Origin: Cheilinus undulatus
Taxonomy: Eukaryota; Chordata; Actinopteri; Labriformes; Labridae
Assembly (NCBI RefSeq): GCF_018320785.1
Contig: NC_054886.1
Span: 3,409,207-3,473,206 of the forward strand
DNA length: 64,000 nucleotides
Direction of reading: 5' to 3'
This document shows positions 1 to 8,708 of the stretch, in pieces. Position numbers and translations under genes: made by a program. Within the stretch, counting starts at the first letter, position 1; the number at the start of each line of letters is the position of its first letter. The notes beneath the pieces are model-generated. The model was not told where the DNA came from, ran no database searches, and saw nothing but the letters and a program-made list of their open reading frames with translations.

Positions 1-135
1 ACGTTCTGCTCGGAAGCTCAGGATTCGGGGACCTTCATGTGCAACATGCGCTCTGCTCTGAGGACCTGGAGTGTCAGCAGAATCCCACTCGTGAACGTGG
101 ACTCTGATGGGAACATTTTCTACGTCACAGGACAA

Positions 136-136
<1 letters not shown>

Positions 137-172
<36 letters not shown>
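137..172 (+). repeat. GGCT microsatellite upstream of U2 (three copies)
   Basis: A run of GGCT tetranucleotides lies 60-95 bp upstream of the U2 start. It recurs at 6616-6648 and, with GGAT variants, at 7820-7850. Its length differs between units, so it is one of the few variable parts of the array. It occupies roughly the place where a snRNA proximal promoter element would be expected, and I could not pick out a convincing PSE beside it. Confidence 0.85.
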
Positions 173-174
<2 letters not shown>

Positions 175-233
175 TCCCCGGCTGAGGGGGCCAGGTGGCA
201 GCAGCCTGTCCCGGCCTCCGGCCCCACAGCGGC

Positions 234-286
234 ATCGCTTCTCGGCCTTTTGGCTAAGATCAAGTGTAGTATCTGTTCTTATCAGT
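234..286 (+). pseudogene. RNU2: U2 snRNA gene, 5' fragment split by LINE insertion
   Basis: The first 53 nt of U2 are present, including the branch-point recognition core GTAGTA, and then the sequence switches to LINE-derived DNA. The missing remainder of the same U2 resumes at 5588 on the other side of the insertion. Apart from the insertion the sequence matches the intact copy at 6711 base for base, so the insertion is probably recent. The split gene cannot give a normal U2. Confidence 0.93.
272..286 (+). repeat. Target site duplication of the U2-inserted LINE
   Basis: TCTGTTCTTATCAGT occurs at 272-286 and again at 5588-5602, flanking the LINE. In the intact U2 at 6711 it occurs once. This is a 15-bp target duplication (one more A is ambiguous with the A-rich tail), as left by target-primed reverse transcription. 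Confidence 0.92.
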
Positions 287-287
287 G

Positions 288-313
288 ATCGCTTCTCGGC
301 CTTTTGGCTAAGA
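288..313 (+). other. Extra copy of U2 5' end fused to the LINE 5' end
   Basis: After the target duplication and one extra G, the first 26 nt of U2 appear a second time and run directly into LINE 5' sequence. This looks like a template jump from LINE RNA to U2 RNA, or a junction repaired on a neighbouring U2 copy, during insertion. Alternatively this family may carry a U2 leader as part of its own transcript. The 26 nt are identical to the genuine U2 5' end. Confidence 0.8.
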
Positions 314-615
314 CAGCGGTCGCCTCCGTGAGCTATTGGAGACCTTGTCATTGTGGCAGTGTCCCAAATAGTGTTGGAGGTATATTCATGTCTTAAGTGA
401 AGCCTTGTTCAACTTCTTACAGTTGTTCAGCTTTTCACTTGGGAGTACATTCAGCCCCAGGGGTTGGCTCATCGGCTCTCTGTTGGTTTTTACACCTTGA
501 CCGGGCAACATAAAATAAGGTAAGCATATTTTAACCAGTTTATTAGTTGTTTTTTACTCTGTTTTAATTATTTATTGGTAGGTTTTTTAGGGTTCAAGCC
601 CGTGGTGCCTCCACC

Positions 616-1938
616 ATGTCGGCTGCCAATGCCGGCATGCGGAGGCACCACAGTGTGAGATTCACCTTTCTGGAGAAAGATGGGCATCTCATCCATATGT
701 CCAGATTAGACTTTTCCAGAAAGCTGATACAGAAAGCTCTGAACTTCAAACCGGATGACATTAATTGTATTGTAACTTTACCACTGAACAAAGGTTTTGA
801 CGTAAGCTTCCGCTCGGCTGTCCCTTTGAAAGAGTTTTGGACTCGTTTGGAAAATGCCCGAACCCAGTTCTCTGCATTTAACGTGGAAAAGCTGACTGAT
901 AATGCTGCCAAAGTAGTCATTGTCAGGATGTTCAATGAAACTGTTAATGCAGATGACATTTGTATGTGGCTGGGTAGATATTGCACAGTTAAAGGCCAGG
1001 CTATGAAGGTGAGGGATGAAGATGGCATCTGGAACTGCGCCTGGAGGGTCCCCATTCTACAATGGCAGGACCCCCAGGGCTTCCAGGGCCTGAAACATCT
1101 CCCACCGATGATAGTCCTGGGCAACAACCGTGGCTACATTCATTATCAAGGACAGCCGAAGCTCTGCCGCAAGTGCGGTGAGCACGGGCACCTTGCAGAA
1201 GCGTGTCAGAAAACAATTTGTGGAAAGTGTAGAGAAATTGGTCATACTTTTGAAGAATGTACCAATGGCAGAAAGTGCAATCTCCGTGGAGAGACAACCC
1301 ATCTCTTCAGAGACTGTCCAAAGTCTTTTGCCAACAAACTGAGAGCTACAAAGCAAAGTGAAAAAGTTGTCACCATGGAAAAAGAAACGGTTATGGAGGA
1401 AATGTTTGTTGAACAAGTTGAGGAGCCTGAGCCAGAAAGTTTGAATCTCCCTCCAAATCCTGTGGTTGGAGGAGAGGAGTCAGGTGAGGAGGGAGAGGGG
1501 GAGGGACCTGCAGCTGCCCCTCCTATCAGTGAGGGTGCTGGGCAGGTAGAAGGCGGAGCTAGCTCTCACTCTGAGAGTGAACCATCTCTAGAGAGTGAGA
1601 GTGTTAGTGATGACGCCCCCCTCCCCCCGGCCCAGCAGGCTAAGAGGCCTTTATCTGAATCGTCCTCTGAGTCCCCAGCGGTCTCAGAGAAGAGGGGAAG
1701 AGCTGGGACCTTCTCAGACAGTTCATCTGTGGAGGAGCCCAGAGTCTTCCCCTCCGATTCCCCCAATGAGGTCTCTTTTCTCAACATTGTTCTCCAATCA
1801 ACCCCAAGGGACAACAAAGCCTTCAACGCGAAGATGCAGGAGAAACCACAGCCTCGAGCCCGAAGGGGGAATAAGGCTCCAACTCCTCACCCCTCCTTCG
1901 TAGGGGTGAAGGAGGAGCTTAATTCACAGGAGATCTGA
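616..1938 (+). CDS. LINE ORF1 protein with CCHC zinc knuckles
   Basis: A 440-residue open frame encodes the gag-like RNA-binding protein of the Tx1-clade LINE. Residues 1-180 form a domain seen in this clade without a recognised catalytic motif. Three zinc knuckles follow at residues 184-197 (CRKCGEHGHLAEAC), 202-215 (CGKCREIGHTFEEC) and 221-234. The third reads CNLRGETTHLFRDC, so its second cysteine is an arginine and it probably no longer binds zinc. Residues 255-400 are acidic, Ser/Pro/Glu-rich and probably disordered. The ATG at 616 is the first in frame. ORF2 begins 60 bp after the stop. The product would bind LINE RNA in a ribonucleoprotein. The frame is intact although its partner ORF2 is broken. 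Confidence 0.85.
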   Translation: MSAANAGMRRHHSVRFTFLEKDGHLIHMSRLDFSRKLIQKALNFKPDDINCIVTLPLNKGFDVSFRSAVPLKEFWTRLENARTQFSAFNVEKLTDNAAKVVIVRMFNETVNADDICMWLGRYCTVKGQAMKVRDEDGIWNCAWRVPILQWQDPQGFQGLKHLPPMIVLGNNRGYIHYQGQPKLCRKCGEHGHLAEACQKTICGKCREIGHTFEECTNGRKCNLRGETTHLFRDCPKSFANKLRATKQSEKVVTMEKETVMEEMFVEQVEEPEPESLNLPPNPVVGGEESGEEGEGEGPAAAPPISEGAGQVEGGASSHSESEPSLESESVSDDAPLPPAQQAKRPLSESSSESPAVSEKRGRAGTFSDSSSVEEPRVFPSDSPNEVSFLNIVLQSTPRDNKAFNAKMQEKPQPRARRGNKAPTPHPSFVGVKEELNSQEI

Positions 1939-1998
1939 AACCTGCCCGTTTTTAACCTCCTTTTAACAGCTCTAACTCGTTGGTTTTAGTCTTTTAAA

Positions 1999-4900
1999 AT
2001 GTCTTACCTGTTGTTTTTAACCATACTTATGACTCTCACCTTCTCGACCATCAATGTGAGAAGTGTGAAGTCGCAAGTTAGAGCCCAAAGTGTTTTAACC
2101 TTTTTAAGCTCTCTGAAGTCAGATGTGTTTTTATTACAAGAATGCTGCATACCGTTTTTAAAGAGCTATAGGAGGTGGGAGGAACTATGGCCTCATGCGT
2201 CAGTATGGAGTGGCTCCAATGAGAACAAAAATGATGGAGTGGCCATTTTAATCAACAACCCTCTTATTGTGGTGAAGGGCAGCACTGTGGTGAGAAACGG
2301 TAGGGCACTTTTAACACACCTGACTTTTATGGGCACAGATTTGAAACTTGTAAATATTTATGGTTTTAACGACAAGAACGACAGGTATGACCTTTTAGAA
2401 GACTTGCAGTCCCACATGCTAGGTAGGGAACCTTTAGTGTTAGGAGGGGATTTTAACTGCATTTTAAGTAAAAATGACAGGAGAGGAGCTGGAGAAACTT
2501 TGAAAGTAGACAAAACATCTGGCAGAGAGGAGGGCTTCACCTGGTTCAGTGGTGACAGCACCAGAGCCTCTCGCATAGACTACATTTTATCAAGGAACTG
2601 CCCACCAACTGATGCTAGAGTTACTCCTGTCTTCTTCTCTGACCACGCCATGCTCTCCTGCACCCTTTCACTCTCTTCTGGTGTGACTGTAGGGAAGGGT
2701 CTGTGGAAACTCAACTGCTCCCTTTTAGAGGATAGGGAGATAGTCAGGGACTACCGGGAGCAGTACACAGAGTGGCAGACCCTTCAAGACTCATACGATT
2801 CACGGGCACACTGGTGGGAAATGGTGAAGGGAAGGACCCGGACGTTCTTTAGGAAGGTAGGTAAGAAGAAGAAAGATAGGGACGACAGACGCATGTTGGG
2901 ACTGCAAAAAAGACTCCAGAGATATTTTCTTTTAAACCAACAAGGATTTGATTTTAATGAGGACATTAGAGCAGTGAAACAGGAGATGTCAGTTTTAGCA
3001 GAGATTAAAAGCAAAGGTGTTATTTTAAGGAGTAGGGTTAGAGAAATAGAAGAGGGAGAGAAGTGCACCAGATACTTTTTTAAACAGATTTTAGATCAAG
3101 ATAAAACTATTTCTAAACTACAAAGAGACAATCAGTGCACAGCAGAAACAACAGATGAAATCATAGAAACCATTGAATGTTTCTATGAAAAGCTCTACAA
3201 AGACAAACCCATAAATAACACCACCATGAATGAAGTTTTAGAGTTCATTGAAAACAAAATTACAGACAGCGTGCTTTTATCCCAAGATTTTAACCTTCTG
3301 GAGTTAAATAAATGTTTAAAGTCTTTTAAGAAAGGGAAGTCCCCAGGAGATCACGGACAGCCTCCTGCTGATCAGAGACACCATCTGTTATGCGAGAGAC
3401 AGAAACATTAGGCTGGTAGTCCTAAATTTAGACTTTGAGAAAGCTTTTGATCGGGTCTCGCACCAGTACCTGTTCCAGGTACTGCAAAAAATGGGCTTTC
3501 CTGACAGGTTTATAGCTTGGGTGGGACTGCTGTACCGGGATATCAGCAGCAAATTTCTTGTTAATGGGCACCTGACAAAAGCAGTGAATATCAACTGCGG
3601 CGTCCGTCAGGGTTGTCCGTTATCTGCCCTCCTCTATGTGCTCTGTATTGAACCACTGGCACAGATCTTGAGAAGGGACCAATGGATCAACGGGGTGGGA
3701 ATACCAGGGAGTGGGGGACTGACCAGTAAGTGCTTTATCTACATGGACGACATCAACCTTTTATGTACCGACCTTTTATCTGTCAACAGGACGCTGGACT
3801 TGACTGACTGGTTCGGACTGGCCTCTGGGTCTAAATTAAACAGACACAAGACCCAAGCCCAATTTTACGGACCATGGACGGCGACTGAACAGACCGGACT
3901 TCCTCTGACAGTGACCCAGACAGACATTAAGATACTGGGGGTCAAATTTGACAAGGATGGGGGAGGGAGGACTAATTGGCCAGACAAGGTTGGGAAGGTC
4001 AGACAGAGACTTGGGCACTGGCGACTACGACGACTGACGATGGAGGGAAAGGTTTTAATCATCAAATCAGTGATTTTACCCTTGCTTTTATTGATCAGTT
4101 GTGTTTTTATCCCACCAAGAAATGTGCTTTTAGACCTGGAACGTGCCATTTTCTACTTTTTATGGGAATCCAAATGGGAACGTCTGAGGAGGGACATCAT
4201 GAAGCGGCCAAAGGAGAAGGGAGGGAAAGGCGTTCCCGACCTGTTTTTATTCCTGGGAGGAGGATACACCGCCCTCAATATAAGAGCTGCCACGGCCCCA
4301 TCCAGAAACCCCAAGACGGCGGCCATGGCCCGGTTCTGGATGGGATCCTACCTCAGGAGGCTGAAGTTCCTACCCAGTGATCTTAAAGTGCCAGTGTCTT
4401 TTAATCTACCCCCTGCTTATGGTTTTATCCAGAAGTTTTTAAAGCATTTTAACCTTGAAAAGGAGGAGTTGCATGTTTTATCTAACCACCGTTTTATCAC
4501 CTCTGTTGTGCAGGAGCGGGAACCAGTGAGCCCAGTGCGGGGGCTTGCACTAGGCGAGCCCACCCAAGTTTGGCGCAACGTGAACCATCCTGTCCTCCCG
4601 AACCGACTCCGGGACCTGTCGTGGATGGTGGCTCACGAGATTCTCCCGGTCAGGTCCGTTATGCACTCCCGGGGCATGTCGGCGTCCTCAATCTGCCCCC
4701 GGCCGGGTTGTGGCGCGCCTGAGTCGGTGAGGCATCTGCTCTGGGAGTGCAGCGCTGCCGTAGAACAGTGGGCACTGGCCAGCTCCTTGCAATTCTCGTG
4801 CTTACCAGCGGGGGAGGCCCTCACAGCACAGCTAGTGCTGTATGGAGTGAGCCCGACCCAACCACCATCTGGGGCCTTCGCACGGCAGTGGCTCACTCTC

Positions 4901-5035
4901 GCCGCCATCAAAGACGCCACCTGGGCCTCCAGAAACCTGCTGGTAAGGAAGCACACGCAGATCCCCCCCGTGGCTGTGATCCGGATGGCAGCAGCGACGG
5001 TTAGAACAGCCGTCGCTGCAGGCGGCGGGCCCTAG
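1999..5035 (+). pseudogene. LINE ORF2: endonuclease and reverse transcriptase, internally deleted
   Basis: The first open part (1999-3411) carries an apurinic-type endonuclease with LLQE, GGDFN, SRIDYIL and SDHAML motifs, then a linker that reaches GKSPG, the start of the RT domain. At about 3350 the sequence jumps to ITDSLLLIRDT in another frame, so the RT segment between these points (about 100 codons in relatives, inferred) is missing and the frame is shifted. The second part (about 3350-5035) has the FEKAFDRV motif, VRQGCPLS, the catalytic FIYMDD (near 3735), thumb, and a C-terminal Cys/His motif ICPRPGC...HLLWEC. The enzyme would nick the U2 target and copy LINE RNA there; without the RT fingers it cannot. 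One deletion explains the break. Confidence 0.85.
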
Positions 5036-5587
5036 GACACAGTCACAAAGAAGAATCGCCACTGTGCCCATTCGGATGAAGGAGCTGGAGCCACACGTGG
5101 AAAGTTCGAGGATGCAAACGGCCTGGCCCTCCGGGAGAGGCAGGTGGGCAGGAGCAGCAGGGGAGGATCTCCTCTGTGCACCAAGACAGGCTCCCGAGAG
5201 ACCACATCGGTTCGGGGGGACAGGCTGAGTTGGTCTTAGTAGGGGCTCACTGCGCTCCTGTACAACAGTGGACAACTTAAAGACTGTTTTTAATTCATGC
5301 ACTCATTTTAAAATGCTTTTAATGTAGGAAAAATTTTGAATGGATTTTATGTCTGGATGCTACCAACCTGAAAATGTGGTTTGATGTCAGAGGGGTTTGA
5401 ATACAACTGGCTTCAAGTGGTGTTTAATTATTGAATGTCTCCTTTTTTTGTGCATCGTTCATTGTACAAAAAACAACAAACATTGTAATTAACATCTACA
5501 GAACAGACTGAAGACATGAAAACACAAATGGCATGTAAGATGACATAAGAAATCTGTGACAATAAACTTTTTTCGAAAGAAAAAAAA

Positions 5588-5736
5588 TCTGTTCTTATCA
5601 GTTTAATATCTGATACGTCCCCTACCCGGGGACCACATATTAAATTGATTTTTGAACCTGGGAGATGGAAGAGGGGCTTGCTCCGTCCACTCCACGCATC
5701 GACCTGGTATTGCAGTACCTCCGGGAGCGGTGCACT
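5588..5736 (+). pseudogene. RNU2: U2 snRNA gene, 3' fragment after LINE
   Basis: This is the remainder of the first U2, starting with the second target duplication and running through the Sm site ATTTTTG and the 3' stem-loops to TGCAC near 5735. It is base-for-base like the intact copy over this stretch. A 3' box-like GTTGAAAGCAATG follows at 5750-5762. Confidence 0.92.
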
Positions 5737-5749
5737 TCTCTGTTCACGT

Positions 5750-5762
5750 GTTGAAAGCAATG
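5750..5762 (+). promoter_or_regulatory. Candidate snRNA 3' box of U2
   Basis: GTTGAAAGCAATG lies about 14 nt after the U2 3' end and recurs at 6911-6923 after the second U2. It resembles the vertebrate 3' box (GTTTN0-3AAARNNAGA), which directs 3' end formation by Integrator. The match is partial. Confidence 0.5.
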
Positions 5763-5903
5763 CCGTCAACAGGCCTGCAGGGGTCTAGCCCTTTTATCTG
5801 TCTGGCTCAACTTAGTGCTTTCTTCTCTCTGCCGCCCTGGACGCATGCACTGCCTAGCTCCAGCGCATGCCAATCTTGCTCTGGACCAGCAGAGAAATGC
5901 TGA

Positions 5904-5986
5904 AGAACATGCCAATCCTGCTGGAGAGCAGCTGAAACATGCTGGAGAACATGCCAATCCTGCTGGAGAACAGCACAAACATGCCC
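5904..5986 (+). repeat. Short imperfect tandem repeat in the U2-U1 spacer
   Basis: Copies of ACATGCCAATCCTGCTGGAG with variants follow one another about 20-40 bp apart, and the block recurs at 7065-7147 in the next unit. The motif contains ATGCCAAT, a one-base variant of the octamer ATGCAAAT, about 300 bp upstream of U1. It might be part of a distal enhancer, but that is inference. Small open frames over this block are not genes. Confidence 0.6.
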
Positions 5987-6239
5987 CCGGAAAGTGACAA
6001 ACCTGCAACGGTCAGCAAAACAGGAAGGAAGATGAGGGAGCGTCACCTGGGAAGTTGACTAGCAGCTGTGTTTTCTCTCTTTGTGCAGGATTCCCAGCCT
6101 TGATGGGGCCACTTTATCTTGGATCATTGTGACAACGTGAAGAAAAAGCTTGCCCCAGGTGCTCCCTCTGAACTGGGGCACCGCAAGCCAGGGAGACGTG
6201 GCGGCCAGAGCGCAGGCCTGGTGTGAGCGCAGGTCAGGC

Positions 6240-6381
6240 ATACATGATCAGGAAGGTTCCCCCATGGCGAGGCCTGGCCATTGCACTCCGGTCTTGGGCT
6301 GACCCGTGCGAATTCCCCACATGCGGGAATCTCGACTGCGTAATTTCTGGTAGTGGGGGACTGCGTCCGCGCTCTCCCCTG
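6240..6381 (+). pseudogene. RNU1: U1 snRNA copy lacking its 5' splice-site recognition end
   Basis: The U1 body is clear: the stem-loop II loop ATTGCACTCC (U1A protein site), a well-formed stem-loop III, the Sm-like site AATTTCTGG and the terminal stem-loop ending CTCCCCTG. Compared with the copy at 7401 it lacks 22 nt near the 5' end, including the ACTTACCTG that pairs with 5' splice sites, plus 3 nt in stem-loop I. It therefore cannot act as a normal U1. Stem-loop I reads ATCAGGAAGG where vertebrate U1 has ATCACGAAGG, the U1-70K site. A 3' box-like GTCCAAAACAGCA follows at 6390. The deletion makes this a pseudogene. Confidence 0.88.
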
Positions 6382-6616
6382 ACCTCTTTGTCCAAAACAG
6401 CAACCACGTTGAACCAGGCTGTGTGCGGCATCCTAAAACCTGCCTGTAGGTCACTCCGCATTTGGTGGGCAAGCTAGGCCAACGTTCTGCTCGGAAGCTC
6501 AGGATTCGGGGACCTTCATGTGCAACATGCGCTCTGCTCTGAGGACCTGGAGTGTCAGCAGAATCCCACTCGTGAACGTGGACTCTGATGGGAACATTTT
6601 CTACGTCACAGGACAA

Positions 6617-6651
<35 letters not shown>

Positions 6652-6710
6652 TCCCCGGCTGAGGGGGCCAGGTGGCAGCAGCCTGTCCCGGCCTCCGGCC
6701 CCACAGCGGC

Positions 6711-6898
6711 ATCGCTTCTCGGCCTTTTGGCTAAGATCAAGTGTAGTATCTGTTCTTATCAGTTTAATATCTGATACGTCCCCTACCCGGGGACCACATA
6801 TTAAATTGATTTTTGAACCTGGGAGATGGAAGAGGGGCTTGCTCCGTCCACTCCACGCATCGACCTGGTATTGCAGTACCTCCGGGAGCGGTGCACTT
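6711..6898 (+). ncRNA. RNU2: U2 snRNA gene (intact copy)
   Basis: This is a full-length U2 of 188 nt, the size of vertebrate U2. It starts ATCGCTTCTCGGCC, holds the branch-point recognition GTAGTA, the stem-loop II region (CCCCTACCCGGGG), the Sm site ATTTTTG and the terminal hairpin with CTGGTATTGCAGTACC, the U2 B''/A' site. U2 pairs with the intron branch point in the spliceosome. Changes from the vertebrate consensus are few and mostly in stems or just after the Sm site. A 3' box candidate follows at 6911. The proximal promoter was not identified with confidence, so whether it is transcribed is unknown. Confidence 0.93.
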
Positions 6899-7400
6899 CT
6901 CTGTTCACGTGTTGAAAGCAATGCCGTCAACAGGCCTGCAGGGGTCTAGCCCTTTTATCTGTCTGGCTCAACTTAGTGCTTTCTTCTCTCTGCCGCCCTG
7001 GACGCATGCACTGCCTAGCTCCAGCGCATGCCAATCTTGCTCTGGACCAGCAGAGAAATGCTGAAGAACATGCCAATCCTGCTGGAGAGCAGCTGAAACA
7101 TGCTGGAGAACATGCCAATCCTGCTGGAGAACAGCACAAACATGCCCCCGGAAAGTGACAAACCTGCAACGGTCAGCAAAACAGGAAGGAAGATGAGGGA
7201 GCGTCACCTGGGAAGTTGACTAGCAGCTGTGTTTTCTCTCTTTGTGCAGGATTCCCAGCCTTGATGGGGCCACTTTATCTTGGATCATTGTGACAACGTG
7301 AAGAAAAAGCTTGCCCCAGGTGCTCCCTCTGAACTGGGGCACCGCAAGCCAGGGAGACGTGGCGGCCAGAGCGCAGGCCTGGTGTGAGCGCAGGTCAGGC

Positions 7401-7582
7401 ATACTTACCTGGCAGGGGGCGACACCATGATCAGGAAGGTGGTTCCCCCATGGCGAGGCCTGGCCATTGCACTCCAGTCTTGGGCTGACCCGTGCGAATT
7501 CACATTCGCATGGGCATCCACATGCGGTCATCTTGACTGCGTAATTTCTGGTAGTGGGGGACTGCGTCCGCGCTCTCCCCTG
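7401..7582 (+). ncRNA. RNU1: U1 snRNA copy with enlarged stem-loop III
   Basis: The 5' end ATACTTACCTGGCAGG is present, so the 5' splice-site pairing sequence is whole, as are stem-loop II (ATTGCACTCC), the Sm-like AATTTCTGG and the 3' end CTCCCCTG. The length is 182 nt against 164 in vertebrate U1; the extra 16-18 nt lie in stem-loop III (about 7495-7535), whose arms no longer pair as in the copy at 6240. Stem-loop I loop reads ATCAGGAAGG rather than ATCACGAAGG. A 3' box candidate is at 7591. It may be a variant U1 or a pseudogene; U1 variants are known in vertebrates. Confidence 0.85.
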
Positions 7583-7590
7583 ACCTCTTT

Positions 7591-7603
7591 GTCCAAAACA
7601 GGA
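7591..7603 (+). promoter_or_regulatory. Candidate snRNA 3' box of U1
   Basis: GTCCAAAACAGGA begins 9 nt after the U1 end, the usual distance for a 3' box, and has the spaced GT...AAAA...GA pattern. It recurs at 6390-6402 after the other U1. Confidence 0.55.
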
Positions 7604-7890
7604 ACCACGTTGAACCAGGCTGTGTGCAGCATCCTACAACCTACCTGTAGGTCACTCCGCATTTGGTGGGCAAGCTAGGCCAACGTTCTGCTCGGAAGCT
7701 CAGAATTCGGGGAACTTCATGTGCAACATGCGCTCTGCTTTGAGGACCTGGAGTGTCAGCAGAATCCCACTCGTGAAAGTGGACTCTGATGGGAACATTT
7801 TCTACGTCACAGGACAATGGATGGATGGCTGGCTGGCTGGCTGGCTGGCTGTTCTTCTTTCTCTCAGAGCCATTAAGACTGCAGAACCTC

Positions 7891-8068
7891 AGGGCACAGG
7901 TGGCAGAATGGATAAGGCGCACAACCCATATACACAGGTGGCCAGGGTTCAAATCCAACCTGTGGCCCTTCACTGCATGTGTTTCCTCACTCTCTTCCCC
8001 ATCTCCAACTCTATCCACTCTCTCCTCTATCAAAAAAATGCCCAAAATAAACCTTAAAAACAAAAAAA
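7891..8068 (+). mobile_element. tRNA-derived SINE with target duplication
   Basis: The head has an RNA polymerase III A box (near 7901, TGGCAGAATGGATAAGG) and B box (GGGTTCAAATCC at 7945-7956), followed by a unique body and an A-rich tail. TGCAGAACCTC occurs immediately before (7880-7890) and after (8069-8079), an 11-bp target duplication. The tRNA-like part is a SINE promoter and not a tRNA gene. The insertion lies at the point where the snRNA array ends. Confidence 0.9.
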
Positions 8069-8214
8069 TGCAGAACCTCTAAGATTGTTTTTTGAATACA
8101 AGTTTAGAAATGGAGCTCCATTAATCAAACACAACTAATAAACTCATATTACAGACTGGCTGTATTACAGACATTAAAGAGGAAACTATAATGACTGATT
8201 GTAAAATGGCATGA

Positions 8215-8372
8215 TGGACTTTTTACGACCCTTTCTGTTGCTACTACAGCATGAAATGTTATGTGTTCTGTATGATCTTTATGTACATATTTATTGATTT
8301 TGTAACTGTGGGACAGTGTCCAGGAAACATTTCCCTACAGGGACATTAAAGTCTATCTCATCTTATCTTATC
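8215..8372 (+). mobile_element. 3' end of a LINE (L2/CR1-like tail)
   Basis: The stretch ends TTTCCCTACAGGGACATTAAAGT followed by short TCTTATC repeats, the form of the 3' tails of L2/CR1-like LINEs in fish. No coding part is present, so it is a 5'-truncated copy. Family assignment is tentative. Confidence 0.5.
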
Positions 8373-8708
8373 AAAATGACGGACAACAGAAAAGTCCAGT
8401 GCAACATTTCGTGTAATATTAGGCTGTTAGGTAATATATATTCTGTGATTATGTGTGACATAACCATGCACTCAGGCCTGGATACACTGGACAGTGTGAG
8501 TGCAGGCCAAGGGGGGGACAGGGGAGGTGGGTCAAATGGCTTTAACACAGTATGAGCACAGCCTAGTGTGAGTGCCACAGATGGTGAGTGCAGTCTAATC
8601 TGTTGCCCATGTGCCCAGTACACACACCCGGTTATCTGCCTGGTAATGGGGCTCAGACTGTAAGCTAAAATACAAACTTTTAGGAATTCACTACTTATTT
8701 AACAAGTT

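Larger units (their letters stand above)
287..5587 (+). mobile_element. Keno-like LINE (Tx1 clade) inserted in U2
   Basis: This is a nearly full-length non-LTR retrotransposon of about 5.3 kb with a 5' UTR (314-615), ORF1 with CCHC knuckles, a 60-bp gap, ORF2 with apurinic-type endonuclease and reverse transcriptase, a 3' UTR of about 540 bp and a short A-rich tail ending at 5587. It lies inside U2 between a 15-bp duplication. Keno elements of the Tx1 clade are established as U2-specific LINEs in fish, and the position, orientation and domain order fit that group. It is not active as read: ORF2 has a large internal deletion. Assignment to Keno rests on target and architecture, not on a sequence search. 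Confidence 0.85.
1..7852 (+). repeat. Tandem array of linked U2-U1 snRNA units
   Basis: The sequence starting at position 1 recurs almost unchanged at 6482 and 7683. The spacing 6482 to 7683 gives a unit of 1,201 bp; subtracting the LINE insertion from the first unit gives about 1,165 bp. Each unit runs: a leader of about 130 bp, a GGCT microsatellite, U2, a spacer with short internal repeats, U1, and a tail of about 100 bp. Unit 1 is split by a LINE, unit 2 is whole, and unit 3 stops at about 7852 just after its GGCT run, before any U2. Near identity of units 1 and 2 suggests recent duplication or concerted evolution. Tandem linked snRNA genes are known in fishes. Confidence 0.9.

Noticed and set aside
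37-331. Small frames across the GGCT run and U2 5' end (also at 6518 and 7719)
   Set aside because: They are readings of a microsatellite and an RNA gene.
5766-6046. Overlapping small frames with HANPAGEQ and CSPAGLACSPA repeats (also at 6927-7207)
   Set aside because: They arise from a short DNA repeat in the snRNA spacer and occur on both strands.
7895-7965. A tRNA gene
   Set aside because: A and B boxes are present, but the cloverleaf is imperfect and the block has a SINE body, A-rich tail and target duplication.
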